A stretch of 64,000 bases of DNA from Symsagittifera roscoffensis (lineage: Eukaryota > Xenacoelomorpha > Acoela > Convolutidae). The notes under the pieces are model-generated. The model worked only from the letters and a program-made list of their open reading frames with translations. It was not told the DNA's origin and made no database searches. Made by a program: the position numbers and the translations under genes. Location: positions 50,565,989-50,629,988 of the forward strand of contig NC_087070.1 in the NCBI RefSeq assembly GCF_963678635.1, in the 5' to 3' direction. Each line of letters begins with the position of its first letter. Within the stretch, counting starts at the first letter, position 1. Of the stretch, positions 9,720 through 21,900 are shown one piece after another.

Positions 9720-12380
9720 GAGTCCGCGGCCCAAAAAATGTGCCGACAAAATTTACGTTACATGTATTTGTACGCGGAATCCATGAAAGCTTTCTAAGTG
9801 GAATCCACTTACATTTTGGAACATGTTTAAAGATTTGTCTATGGAATCTAGGAACATACATCCAGGAATCCAAAATTGTGCGCATATCCAGTGCACAGTT
9901 TGGCCTCATAATGAGACTATAATCTATCATAATCCATTATAATGGATTTTAAATGGCTTATAATTGATTTAATTTCCCGAAAAAGAATGGATTATAATGG
10001 AATATAACCGATTTTTGTGGTCAAAAAAGTTGCCATTATAAACGATTATAACTATACCTTGGGACCACGCAATCGATTTTAGTTCATTGTAATATCATAA
10101 TCCATTATTTTTCAAGAAGTTGAAACGGTTTTAGTCCATTTAAAAACCAATGGAGTATAATCTCAAATTTTCGGCATTACTCACAGTTTTTTCGATTTAT
10201 TTCTAAGCCCACTCACAATTAGTTAACTTCTGCGTTCTTCTCAAACTTAACATCCAAGATGAACACACCCAAATTTGAACTCATTACCCCACATTAAGCA
10301 TTGACCAAAAAACGGCAATTTTCACCCATTTTTTTTCTTGAAAATTTGCCTGAGGCGCAGACAATTTTGTCAACTTATAGTCTTTTTCGACTTATAAAAT
10401 GTTTTTTAAAATAACGCCCCTCCCCTCTAGAAAATTCTAGATCCGCCTCTTTATAAATAGTTTCGAGATGCAATGTGTCCTGTTGCTGGTCTATTATAAA
10501 ACCTAAATGGAAAAACTGAACGAAATACACAGATTTGAAAAATTTTTGCTTTGAAAGGTTTTCACGTAATTTTTTAAGAGTTTGTTGTGGTTGATTGTTT
10601 TCTAGAAAAAATCTTGCACTAGTTTTTTCAAATATTGCACTAGTTATTCAATATTTGCACAAGTTTGAATTACTAAATGCAACAAAAAATGCGAAGAACT
10701 TACCGACAGCTATTTAATGAATTAACTACCTTAGTAAATAAACCAAGTTTGATTATAAATAATCAACTGCTTCTCCACAAAAATTTTTTTTTTCAACTGA
10801 CGTCCTAAAATGGAACTCATTGCCAATGAAATTACGGAATCATGACAACATCACTGCATCGTTCAAGAAAAAAGAAGAGTTTTACTCTACTGAAATACAA
10901 ACTAAATGCAATATGTAACCATATTAAAACATGGTGTTCTGTTTTTGTTTATAGACTTTTATATATGTAATTTTAAAGTAATTTTACTGGTCTTCATTTT
11001 TCAAGCTGATTAGATATTTGATGATACTTTTGAAGTAAAATTTCGTTGCATTTAGTGAAATTTCAACCTAATTTTGACCAATAATATTTTGACCAATTTT
11101 GAATCAACAATTTATCTGAATTTTGAACTAGTATATTTTAAACACTTCAAAATTGTTCTTTACTCCAGTTCCTAGTCTTAAAAAATTTTTCTTTTTCAGC
11201 ACTGACTCGGAGATTTTTTTCTGATAATAATCAAAATTTTCGCCAAAAAAGGAAGTTTTTACACGAAAAAATGAATTACCGCAGAAAGAGTGAAACTTGT
11301 TTTTGGTGAAAATCATCATTTGAGTTTGCTTTCAGCTAATATACCTCGAGACAGCTAGACAAGATCTTTGTTGCTATCTCAGAATACCAGTTGCTCCCAT
11401 TATCGGTACCATTCAGCCCTATTTGGTCTTAATAATGAAACCCTTAAACCACTTTGATTTAAGATTGAGACGCCAATTTCTGAACTTAACTGAACTAATT
11501 TATATTTTGCATTTAACATGTCTGAAGTTAATTCAAGTTCGTTATTCGTATCAGTGTCTACTAAGTACTTTTAGATTACTTCCTTCACTGGAAAGGTCGT
11601 ATTTCGTATTCATTTTTTTATGACGCATTTCTAATTGCACCGAAACATCAGTTAAATCAAGGAGGGAGTCACGTTAACTATTTTTATCCTTCAAAAGTTT
11701 CCACAGAAATTGCTTCCCAATTACCAGCCGTAAATTGACTATTTTCAATTGACTAATCATTTTTCTCAATAAACCTTCTCCGAACAAGTGAGTAGTTAAA
11801 ACTTCCTCAGTAACTTCCTTAGTAAAGACTTTTTCCAATATTTTTTCAAAAACTTTTTATGATTTTATTATCACCTATTGCCCTAAACGTATACATATCC
11901 GAATTCAAGTTTTTTTAGATTGTTAAAATCCAGGTAAACTTACTGTCAAATTGTACTAGCTTAACCATCAATTTAATTTTTTTAGTTCAGTTTTTAAAGT
12001 CTAAAGTTTTCTGTTTTTCTGTTCAATTTTGATTTTTCTGCAAAGTGGGAGAAATAAAGAAAAATGTTTCTTGAAGTGCTCTACAGAAAATGTGTCTTTT
12101 CTTTTGCTTAAAAAATATCTGAAAAACTCGTTTTTTATAAGAAACAAATTTCGCACAGCTTTTAAGCCAACAAAGGTTTCTTTTTAATTCAAATTTTTCA
12201 AAGCTTTCGAATAGAGTATGCCAACAAAAAGTCGTTTTTTTTGTGCATTAAATAAAAAAATCCGCCAGATTAATAGTGCAAACCTTTAAAAATCCGTCAA
12301 ATGTTCAAAAATAGTATCGAAAACCGGCTAAAAGTTGTCTTTTGGGAACACCAAAACGCATTGCAGCCCAATCACTGTTG
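9720..12380. other. No gene seen; AT-rich repeats and an M1 fragment
   Basis: From 9,920 to 10,170 the sequence is dominated by TAATCCATTATAATGGATTA-like palindromic words, which gives strong local self-complementarity. At about 10,330-10,455 lies a 3' fragment of repeat family M1, ending TTCTAGATCCGCCTC. The remainder is simple AT-rich DNA. The small open frames there show no domain and no splice-site support. Confidence 0.45.
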
Positions 12381-13620
12381 GATCTCTTTAACGATTCCTC
12401 CCTTTTGTGAAAAGGAGGAGATTCGTTACTAGGTACAAAAATTACATGTACTTAACCATGACTTTCTTTAAAGGGGTGAAAATTCGTCTTTACTAGGTAA
12501 CCTAGGGGAAGTGGGATCCCCTGTCTTCGCCTCTCCAAAAATTACTGATCTATATGCCCGGGTTGACCCATAGACCAAAAAAGCTAGCCATAGAATTCCA
12601 TAATTTTCATAAATTAATTCTAAGAAAAAATAGTAATCATGCAAATTTCATACATTTTGCTAAATTGGTGTCACCGAAATTTCGAAGAATTTTTTTTTCT
12701 TGTTTTGGCATAAAATTCGGTGTATTGTACCAAAAAAAGAAAGTTTTTTTTTGTCAAAAAGTGCTAATCATACAATTTCCTTATTGGAAAAAGTATGTTT
12801 AGCACTTTTATGATGGCGGCAACAAAAAATTTTTCCAAGTAATTTTGAAATTGCATGCAAAACTTAAAAAAATTTTTGTGTGCATAAAGTAGTCCTGGAT
12901 ACACTAATATTAGATTTTTTCCCTTTTTGCTTTTTAAGTTTTTCAAAAACGCTAAAAACTCCTATTTTGTTTTGTATGGCAAGTTTATGCATGCCTTGAT
13001 CAATGTCTGGTAGTTAAAAAATTGAAATTTTGAAAGTAATCACTGTTGACAATTTTTTCTTCATGTTAATTGTATAAAACAGAATTAATCCATTTCCAAT
13101 GCGTTTTTAATGCAAGACGGGCAAGCCTTTAGTTAGTCTACTTTGAGTAACCAAGGTAATTTCACTTGTGTTCGGTTACGAATACAATCAAAAAAATTTG
13201 ATAAATTAAAATGAAAAAAAAAATCATTTTTTTGGTGGATCTACTTAACAGTCCCCCTCCCACTGTATCTACTAAAAAATCTCCGCCTCTGTAAATAAAA
13301 ACAGTAAAATTGCACTAGAGCGTTGTATGTAAATTCGAGTCTTGCTGCATCCTGATTGGTCGAAAATCCGCTGCAAGTAATCTACTTAACAACCTCCCGC
13401 CCCCCTTTCTTGAATGAGGGGGGAGATTGTTAAGTAGATCCTTTTTGGTTCATGGAAAAATGCTAGTCATACAATTTCCAGATAAGAAAAATCACTAATC
13501 ATAGATCTTTCATGCAATTTTCTGTTTTTATGGAATTGCATGAAAAGTGTATGATTAACATTTTTCCATATAGGAAAACTGTACGATTAGCACTTTTGGT
13601 CAAACTTTTTCAAAACTTTG
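12380..13620. repeat. Cluster of small nested inverted repeats
   Basis: Repeated GGATCTACTTAACA-type words occur at about 13,230, 13,376 and, inverted, 13,420-13,440 (AGATTGTTAAGTAGATCC), which suggests a ~210-bp MITE-like unit. The word GTGCTAATCATACAATTTCC and its complement recur at about 12,762, 13,455, 13,540 and 13,590, giving further hairpins. No protein-coding evidence. Confidence 0.5.
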
Positions 13621-14804
13621 ATCTGAAATAGTGGACTTGAAACTTTTGCATTGTGAGAAAAAATAGCAATGAATTTGAACTTATTTTGTTCAGAAAGGTC
13701 TGGAAATCGTAAATCGAACTGAGACCCATTGAGTTAAGATGCCAAGTCTGACTTTTTTATACTAACTGGCAATAATTGATGCTATTTTTAAAATACTTCG
13801 GTCTGTCGACCAAAAAAGTTCATTGAGTTCAGCACAAAATCGAATTAAGGCTGAATTAGAAATTCCAGAATGGCAAAGTTTATGAAGTCTGTTTGTCTCA
13901 AGTTTATCGCCACGTGATTTTCAGCGAAAATTTCCATGGTTTCATGTGGTTTTCAAGGAGCTAATAAAAATTAATTATAGTAACATCTTTTGGATTCAAA
14001 TAACAACATATATTTGGAATTTAACTTATTAATATTAGGCTTTTATTATTTATTAATGACATTTATTACTCCCTTTGCATTCGGTAACTTTAAAGCGCTC
14101 AAAACGTCAACTTTCATTTCAGAAGAACAAAGAATAATAATTATTCAGTCTTACACGATTGCACAATAGTATTCTGTTGACTGCTTTTACCGACAAAAAG
14201 GTACGAATTTAAAAGTCTTTTCAGTTTGCTGAGGTAAAAGTCTTTTCAGTTTGCTGAAGCGTCCGGAGACCCCTCCCCCCTAAATCCGCCCCTGTTTGGC
14301 ACGGTTGGTTTAACGTGCGTGAATTTTGTGTGTGTCGATCATCTGGTGGTAAGCCAACAAGCCGAAGGGCCAGCAGACCGAAAATGAGATTACCATTCCA
14401 ACAAGCCGAAAATATATATTTTCATGCAACATAGCCACAGATTTTTTACTGTTGGTATGCAATTGTTACTTAATTCTGATGTAATTTATGTAATTCTGAT
14501 GTAATTTAGGCTTCAAAATTTGACGGTTTGAAGATGTGATGGCCTGTTGAATATCTGCTGGCTAATCTAGATTGTTTTGTTTAATCATTAAAGAGATAAA
14601 TTGAATTTGATGAAATTCAAATTCCAAGAGATAAATTGATGTGGCGAAAAAAAGACTGTTTCCCTAAGGTCTGCGAGTTGTCTGGTTTTGCGAGTTGTTT
14701 TTTGTTGCGAGTTATCAAATTAAGTTTTTGCAATTGGGCGATAATTTTCAGGATTCAAAGCGACAAAGCAACTTGTTTTTTGTTGCGAGTTGTGTCGTAT
14801 TAAC
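13620..14804. other. No gene seen; small repeat fragments
   Basis: AT-rich. A short M1 end (CCCCCCTAAATCCGCCCCTG) lies at 14,273-14,295. At 14,340-14,415 AACAAGCCGAA words occur that are shared with the MITE at 15,306. A tandem of GCGAGTTGTTTTTTGTT-like words occurs at 14,665-14,795. I see no exon. Confidence 0.4.
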
Positions 14805-15062
14805 CGGGCGGATTTAGGGGGGGGGGGGGGCGACCTCATTGCACTATTTTGAGATATCCTTCGGAGCCAATATATACTAAATTTGAGGGACGAGCGCGAG
14901 CCTAAAAAACGCGATTTTTGATCAGCATTTTTCAGACGGAAAATTTGGCTAAAACAGGGTCTTTTAGTGCTTTGGGAGAGCTCGGAAAATCAATTTGTCG
15001 ACCAAACAAAAAGGGCGACAAGCCGCCCCCCTCTCTCGAGAAAATGCTAGATCCACCCCTGG
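14805..15062 (+). mobile_element. MITE-like element, family M1, short copy
   Basis: Starts GGCGGATTTAGGGGG with a G-rich run and contains CACTATTTTGAGATATCC, CGAGCGCGAG and GGGAGAGCTCGGAAAATCA. It ends GCTAGATCCACCCCTG, so both ends of the family are present. An internal deletion relative to the copy at 4,775 is likely. Confidence 0.6.
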
Positions 15063-15305
15063 TATTAACTATTTCAAAATCACCAAAATTATTCTTGCAT
15101 TTTACTATAGTTTTCGGCATTCAACAAAGCGGACAATGCAGATTTAAGAGAAAATTTTGCGGAATGTCATATATTTTGTTCATATATTTTTCATATATAT
15201 ATTCATGGTCAAATTTTTAGAAAGAATTCTTTTTGTTAGGGTTAAAATCTTAAACTCTTTTTGGGATACAACCTAAAAAATGGAACGTGGTATGATATGA
15301 TATGA

Positions 15306-15762
15306 GGGTGCCGGACATCAAGCCGACGGGACTTCAAGCCGAATTGTAAAATTAGGGACTTCAAGCCGAATAATTCCTTATAAAGTCGTGAAATATGAAC
15401 AATTTGAAAAATTTTTTGAAGAATTTCTGAATTTCATTATCTTTATTCACTAGTTATTGGCGTTTGCATATAATTTAAGCCTCCAAATGATGTTCCGGAA
15501 AGTTGAAAAGTAAAACATGGTTGAAGGCATTTTTCATGTTTATAATTTATGCATTTCAAAAACCGGCTGATGTTATTAACGGATGCGAATCACAAGTGGT
15601 GCATTGTCATGAATAACGCTTACTATGGACTAAACTTGCCAAAATTTTAGAAAAGCAACATTTTGCAGATGATAAAATAGCATTTTGGGGTGCTTGTAAA
15701 GTTTTAATTTCGGCTTGAAGTCCCTTCGGCTTGAAGTCCCGTCGGCTTGTTGTCCTAGACCC
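15306..15762. mobile_element. MITE with ~31-bp terminal inverted repeats, 457 bp
   Basis: The left end reads GGGTGCCGGACATCAAGCC, GACGGGACTTCAAGCCGAA. The right end reads TTCGGCTTGAAGTCCC, GTCGGCTTGTTGTCCTAGACCC. The complements agree over 31 bp (GGACA...CCGAA) with one mismatch, plus an outer GGGT. It is inserted in an ATATG microsatellite that continues on both sides, so the insertion boundaries are sharp. No ORF. Further AAGCCGAA words inside both ends indicate subterminal repeats. Confidence 0.8.
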
Positions 15763-15842
15763 ATGATATGATATGATTTGATATGATATGATATGATATG
15801 GTATGATATGATATGATATGATATGACATGATATGATATGAT
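15763..15842. repeat. ATATG pentanucleotide microsatellite
   Basis: About 15 units of ATATG with a few variants. A few more units lie just left of the MITE at 15,286-15,305, so the MITE split an existing array. It lies about 85 bp upstream of the P450 start codon. Confidence 0.9.
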
Positions 15843-15925
15843 AACGAAAAGTTATAATGTCTAGGTTATAGCCAGCTATATTTAGGCATCAAAAACAGAC
15901 GAGTCAACTATTGATATACACTACA

Positions 15926-18900
15926 ATGGCGCTATCTAAATCTCTCTTCGATGCATCAGTCAAGAGGTGTCCTGTCAAAGCAGTGCCCAACCTCCTCTCC
16001 CCCTTCCCCTCCCAGTCTCAGCAGTGCCCCCTTCGCCAAGATGATCCCAACCCTGCCAGCGGTATCAGCAGCAGCAGTAATAACATGAACACAAACAGTC
16101 CTCTCATCAAATCTCCTCGAAGAATGGGACCCTTCGGCCACTTTCATCTTGTGCTTAAGGTTTGAAAAATTTAAATTTTTTTCACCGATATATTTTTCAC
16201 AAGCCCTCATTTTGCAAAAAAAAACTCGTTATCAAATACCAATTCCAGGCATGCTTAACTACTGGTTCTGTATTCCGTGATTACAGTTCAATACAACTTT
16301 CTCTGGAGTTTAATTAATCATAAATTAACAAAATAATATTTAATAAATAATTTAATTAGCAAAGAGAATGTTTTTGAATCCCCTTAACATCATGGGTACA
16401 AATATAGCCGCGATATTTATTTGCCGAAAACACATCAAAATATAATATTTTGTATAAATCATTTTCTGGCAGTCAAATACATATTAACTCATTATTGTCT
16501 TAAGAAAACAAAAAAACTATTGGACAAAAATATGATCAAACACTGCCTGTCAAAAGCATCAATGAATCTAAAAGGTCCGTTTTCAAGTGTCGGTTACACT
16601 AAATACACTCGAAAGAACTCTTCTATTGATCGGGAGGGTAATTTTTTGCTGGAATTTTCTGGAAATGCGTTGAAATGATTTCAGCCTAACTCATTCCGCG
16701 ATGCATTGCAAAACATGGGAGCACTTTACGACGAGCTGGGTACAAATACGGTGGCAATTCAACCCCTTCCTTCCTTCTTGACTAGATTCATACCAGAAGC
16801 AAACAATATAATCTACACCAAAGACGAAAACTTGATTAAACACATTTTGAAAAATGAAGACAAATACCCAAGAAGAGCGGGCTACCTTAACGACAACATT
16901 CAGGCAATACAGTCAGATTTAGGTGAGGCAAATTACAATTTCTCTTTTCTTTCAAATTCCTATAATTTTACAATTCTCTAGTGTGTGTATGTGTGTGGTG
17001 TAACTATATATACTTGTGCCAAAATGGTTTGAATCCCAATATTCATAGCACTTTAGTTTTCCAAAAAAAAATTCGCAGGTGAAAGATTTGTTCGTTTCGA
17101 GCACAAAAAAAACATCAACAGAAGATTTCAGATGAAATTTTCCCGTGCATTTTAAAAAGCTCCAATCAAAATGCAAGATTGAAAAGGAAACTGAAATTTG
17201 TCTGAAGCAAAAGTTATGATTGAAGCAAAACTTAGGTTTTTCCGATTTCGAAAGAAGAGAAGAGACATTTTTTGCTTTGAGCTTAAATCGAACAAGATAT
17301 TTTAAGTGTGATCTTTTTTTTCTAAAATTTGCCTTAAAAACTTCCAGCTTAGCCAATTCGAGATTTTTAACGCCAGTTTAGCCAACTTGCGATTTTTAAA
17401 CCGCTTAAAAAGTTTCGTTTTTCAACGCAACTAGGCGGCGATTCAATCCTGCTGAGAAATATGGTCACCAGCAAATAAGAAGACAGCCGTCAAGAGGACA
17501 ATTTTTCTTAACGGGACTTAAGACGACACTACACATTGTATTTCTGATAAACTTTAACCGCCTAAATTCGAACTGTTCATTTTACATTAATAACGCTTAT
17601 TTGTCTTAATGTCTTGTCGTCTCAATGGTCTGTCGTTTTGTTTACCTAGCACCCAGAAATACAATTCCAAATTCACTTGAGGGTCTTTTAATTGGGCCTT
17701 TTTGTTCCGAATTCGTGGAGATATGAAATACATAATTGTTTCAACCGGTATCCTTCGAGTATTTTAAAATTGGTATCTTTTAATGATAAATTTTTTCAAA
17801 CTTTGTATCAAATAATTTTTGCGTCGCAAATCTGACAAAGTTCGAAACTCGTTTGTCTGCTTATTTTTCATTTGGTTAATTTAGATTTTAATAGCCTTGA
17901 TTTCATTGCTTACCTTGAAGTTTACGGTTTCTTAGAAATGTTTGAATACTCAATTTTAATTAACTGAGTTTAGTTTTCATCAATTGTTTTTCCTCGGTCT
18001 CTCCAACAAAAAGACGCCAATTTTGTAAACCAATTTGCTCTTGTTAATTTGTTACCAGATACAAAAAAAAATATTTTGTTTACGCCGTAGCGTCTGGGGG
18101 GATAAAATAAACAAAACAGAACAATCAACCAAAAGGTTTGCATTGTTTAAATTATTTATTAAAGTTGAACAAAAAATGTTCCATGGTAACAGGCAGTCAG
18201 AAGATTCAACGCTACGCTGTTTTGTTCATACGTTAGTAGACGCTAATTATATGAATCAGAATGAACTTTAAATATCGTGTGGGTGTAGATCTAAAGGCCA
18301 TCTGAACACTCAGGGCTTTAAACTGATGCAAGCAGTCTAGTTAGCTTGTTAATGGCGTTCTCAACCATTTTTGGATGTTTATTCTGCCTGTGCCTATAAG
18401 AATGTTTTTGAAATTATATCTACGAGCAGTGTTGCCTAATTTTAGAACTCCAGAGCGTGCATGAGAGCTTCATAAACCAGTTGTTTCGCGAACACGGAAA
18501 CTAAAAAAAAAACTTTATGTCTAAGAAGTATGTAAACTTCAATATACAGCAAAATTAACCTTTCCTTGATGTTCAGTTTTATCAACATTTTCTGTTTTTT
18601 TTTGTCAAAAATAATTCTACCTAATGACAAAAGGTGCAGTTTGATGTCAGTTGACTGCTTGTTTATATGCTGATTCGACAAATTTATCAAAAAGTCATCA
18701 AATCAATCCTTTTTTGATTCCGTTTTTGATTAAAACTGCGGTTTCTGTCTGATATTAGGCTTTATACTGAGTTTTTAAGTAACTTGATGCAGTTTCAGAA
18801 ATTGTTATGGGTTCTTTTTCACTTGTATTTAAATTGAAAAAAGTTTAACTTTTAAATAAAAAAAAACAAGTTTCGTGCTAATGATCGTCGTCTGAAGAAT

Positions 18901-21900
18901 CGTTAAACGCTCGTTCATTGAAAACATAAAGCCAATCAATGACGTCAGCCAACCAATGACGTAAGTGTTTGGCAAATTTTTACTCCTAATCTTCATACTT
19001 TATTGCTTAAATGTCTTCATCTATCCAAAATTTGTTTTAATGAGATATAAGCTTTTTTTAATGATACATGTTCTTTCATGTTTGTTTTTGTTATCAACCC
19101 CTTTCGCAGTTTTTTTAAGTTCTCATTAGTTTTTCCCCAAAAAAATGTTTTAAAGCTCCAAAATAGTTTATTCACTGATTTTTTTGTTTTTTTTTGATGC
19201 TGTTTAGGCATAAGAACTGATTGATGAACAAAATATTTTATTCACGGGTTTATTGGAATGAAAAAGTTTATTCACTGATTTATTAGTTGTTTGATGCTTT
19301 TTAAGCATAGGAACAGATAAAGGAACGAAAAAAGTTTATTCACAGTTTTTATTGTACGTAACGAAAGTAACTCTTCCCATTTCGTAATGAAAGTAACGGA
19401 ATATTTGTGCTCCGGTTGGTTTTTCATCGGACAAATGTCGAAATTAAATAAGACAAATGTCGAAAACGTTTTTAAATAAAAATTTTTGACGAATTTTTTT
19501 TTAATTGCCTGAAAAGTATTGTTGTCCTAAGCTCAAATAAAAAAAAACTTTTTACCAGTGATAAGGTAAAAAAAATTACGAGGGTTTAAAGATTGCCATT
19601 ATGGCCAATTTGGGACAATTAACGCGCGAGCGGCAATTTAATCCCTCAAAAATGTTTTTCCAAATTGGTTGAAGCCGGCTATTTGTCATAGCTCCTTCGT
19701 CTAGAGCAAAAACGGTCACTTTGTAATTAATATGGCGAGTGGAAGGATGATTTTAAAAAAAGCTCAACAATTTTGTATATATTTTCTTCATTTTTTTGAA
19801 AAAAATTTTCAACTTTCTTAAAGCAAACACGGCTTCATAGACATCGGAAGTTAGACGGAACATTCAGGGTTTTCCCCTGATACGAGCAGTCTTGTTTGTT
19901 GTTATGTGATGCTGTTAAGGAACAGGAACAGATTAAGGCACAAAATAGTTTATTCATGGATTTATTGAAACGAAAAAATTATTCACTGATTTATTACTTC
20001 CTTTTTTAGTTGTTTTGTGATGTTGTTTAGGCATAGGAACAGATTAAGGAACAAAAACTTCGTTTGTTACTTCGTTTGTTACTGTTAAGGAAAGGTCTTC
20101 GTTTGTTACTTTTTTCAAAAAAAAAAATGTTTTAAGGCTCCAAAATAGTTCATTCGCGGATTTAGTGGAACAAAAAAGTTCATTCACTGATTTTTTGTTC
20201 CGACTTTTGAAGAAAATGCGGAATATTTAAGCTTGGTATGGTTTTTTTATCATAGTCCATTCTTTCAAATTCAATTTTGAAATTTTTTTTCAAACGTTGT
20301 CATAATGCAATGAAATTTGGCGCAGTAAACAAATCGACAACTGTGAACAGATTTGTTCTTCAAACTTTACAGCGTAACATCACTCATTTAGCCGTAATAA
20401 CACGTAAAACAAACATAAAACTCGGTATTTTGAAAAGGGGAAACTGGAAAAGCGCCCGGATTTTTTTATACCATCTGAGAAATATTGTGATTTTCAAAGC
20501 TCAAATTTAAAGAAAAAATACAGTTGTAATCATTTTTCGTAAGTTTCGGGGCTTGAAAACTGCAAGGTAGAACATTTTGGGATAATTGAGGTGCAATATA
20601 ATGCGTATTTAAAACACGCGTAAGAAGCGAATTAATGCGTTCCGAATTGAATTGAGGCCAGCATTTCAAACCTGTTATCACAATTCGAGATGCTAAACAC
20701 ACCCTTAGTACTTTACATAGCAAGTGGGGATATAGAAGGAAGAAAAAACGAAGAAAAAAAATATTTCGCCGTAAGTGCAGTCAAAACATTCAGGGCTTCG
20801 CCCTGGTATACGGGCAGTCTTGCTAGTTGTTGTTTGATTCCTTTTAGGTATAGAAACATATGAAGGAACAAAAACAGTTTACTAGATTACGGATTTACTA
20901 GACTGAAAATGTTTGCTTACTGATTTATTAGTTGTTTTGTGATGTTTTTTAGGCATAGGAACAGATCTGTTCAGCACAGATGGGCCAGAGTGGCATGCAC
21001 ACCGGAAACTGGTGCAGAAACACCTGTTGAGTCCAGAAGAGGTCAAACAATTCACACACACTGTCACTCAAGTGGCCCGAGACTACGTTCAACTCATACA
21101 TCAAATCACGTAAGTGCACTTAGCGGAGAACCAGTAGTGGATTTAGTGGGAGAGTTCCTATTTTTGTTCCTGGATGTGATCCTACGCCCCCTTCCTCAGG
21201 GATTTGGCCCCCTGTTGACCCAAAGGGTCCCCCCTTTGTACTATTTTGGGATATCCATTTTTGGCTGACAAACCCAAAAATTTTTCTAAAGGCAAATATT
21301 TACTAATTTTGAAGTGGAAGAACGCGCAAAAAGCCTTGCAAAAAGTGCCTAAAAACACCTTTTTTTGGCTCGTTTTAAATATTTGATCACAACAGGGTCT
21401 TTTTAGTGCCTTTTGGGAGATTTGGGAGAGCTCGGAAACTTAATTTACTCAATTAAAGGTGCCAGCGGTAGAAAAATTTTTGGCTAATTTTTTCATGTCG
21501 CGGCTAATTTTTCACGAATAATTTCCAGATAATTGAGACCGAGATACGATTTTTCCAGACTTTGTACGCGAATATAAATCCCTGTCCAGGCTAAGGATCA
21601 ACACTGAAGTTTTAAGCGCAGAGATTATCGAAGCGCAGCAAGCCTGAACAATTTTTCAAAAAAAAACTGAGACTTGAGTGTTTGTTTTTGTGGTAATTTC
21701 ATATGAGGTACTTCAGGAGTAAAAACGAGGGGTTTATGGACGACCTGAAATTCCGTAACACCTGCTTCACTTTCGAAAGCACTGTGGCTCTTCTGTACGG
21801 AGTGAGAAATGGAACAGTAACTCAGGACTCAATTAACGACCACAAGTTCCACAATTACGCTAACAGTTTCGTCAAGCTATTCGGTCGGTCTAAATTCTGT

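Larger units (their letters stand above)
8060..9720. repeat. GCGGAATCCGCAA-type repeat cluster with internal duplication
   Basis: The segment is packed with variants of TTGCGGATTCCGCTTACA and GCGGAATCCGCAA in both orientations. A block of about 250 bp at 8,880-9,135 is repeated at 9,394-9,640 with few differences, so a ~515-bp tandem duplication is present. Short open frames on the minus strand in both copies (8,889-9,131 and 9,398-9,634) are products of this duplication. They share a short peptide but match nothing I know. Confidence 0.7.
19010..20952 (+). repeat. Intron 2 repeats that contain the exon 3 splice acceptor
   Basis: Units of about 100-115 bp built on TTTATTCACTGATTTATTAG, TTGTTTTGTGATG and TTTAGGCATAGGAACAGAT recur near 19,205, 19,305, 19,913, 20,030, 20,847 and 20,951. 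The last unit is the real acceptor of P450 exon 3. The unit at 20,030 is identical to the acceptor over TTAGGCATAGGAACAGAT, including the first 14 exon bases. Between them lie copies of the repeat family R2, described separately. Confidence 0.8.

Noticed and set aside
16952-17356. 134-codon minus-strand open frame inside P450 intron 2
   Set aside because: Low-complexity composition, overlaps the exon 2 donor region and has no recognisable motif.
19840-20830. Helitron 3' end suggested by CAGGGCTTCGCCCTG plus a short tail
   Set aside because: The terminal bases vary (CTTGTTTG, CTTGCTAG) and no 5' TC end or RepHel gene is seen, so I keep it only as an unclassified repeat.
21717-21883. Alternative P450 exon 4 acceptor 12 bp upstream (ATATGAG at 21,704)
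   Set aside because: It keeps the same frame and adds four residues, but the downstream TACTTCAG is a better acceptor, so the shorter exon was chosen.
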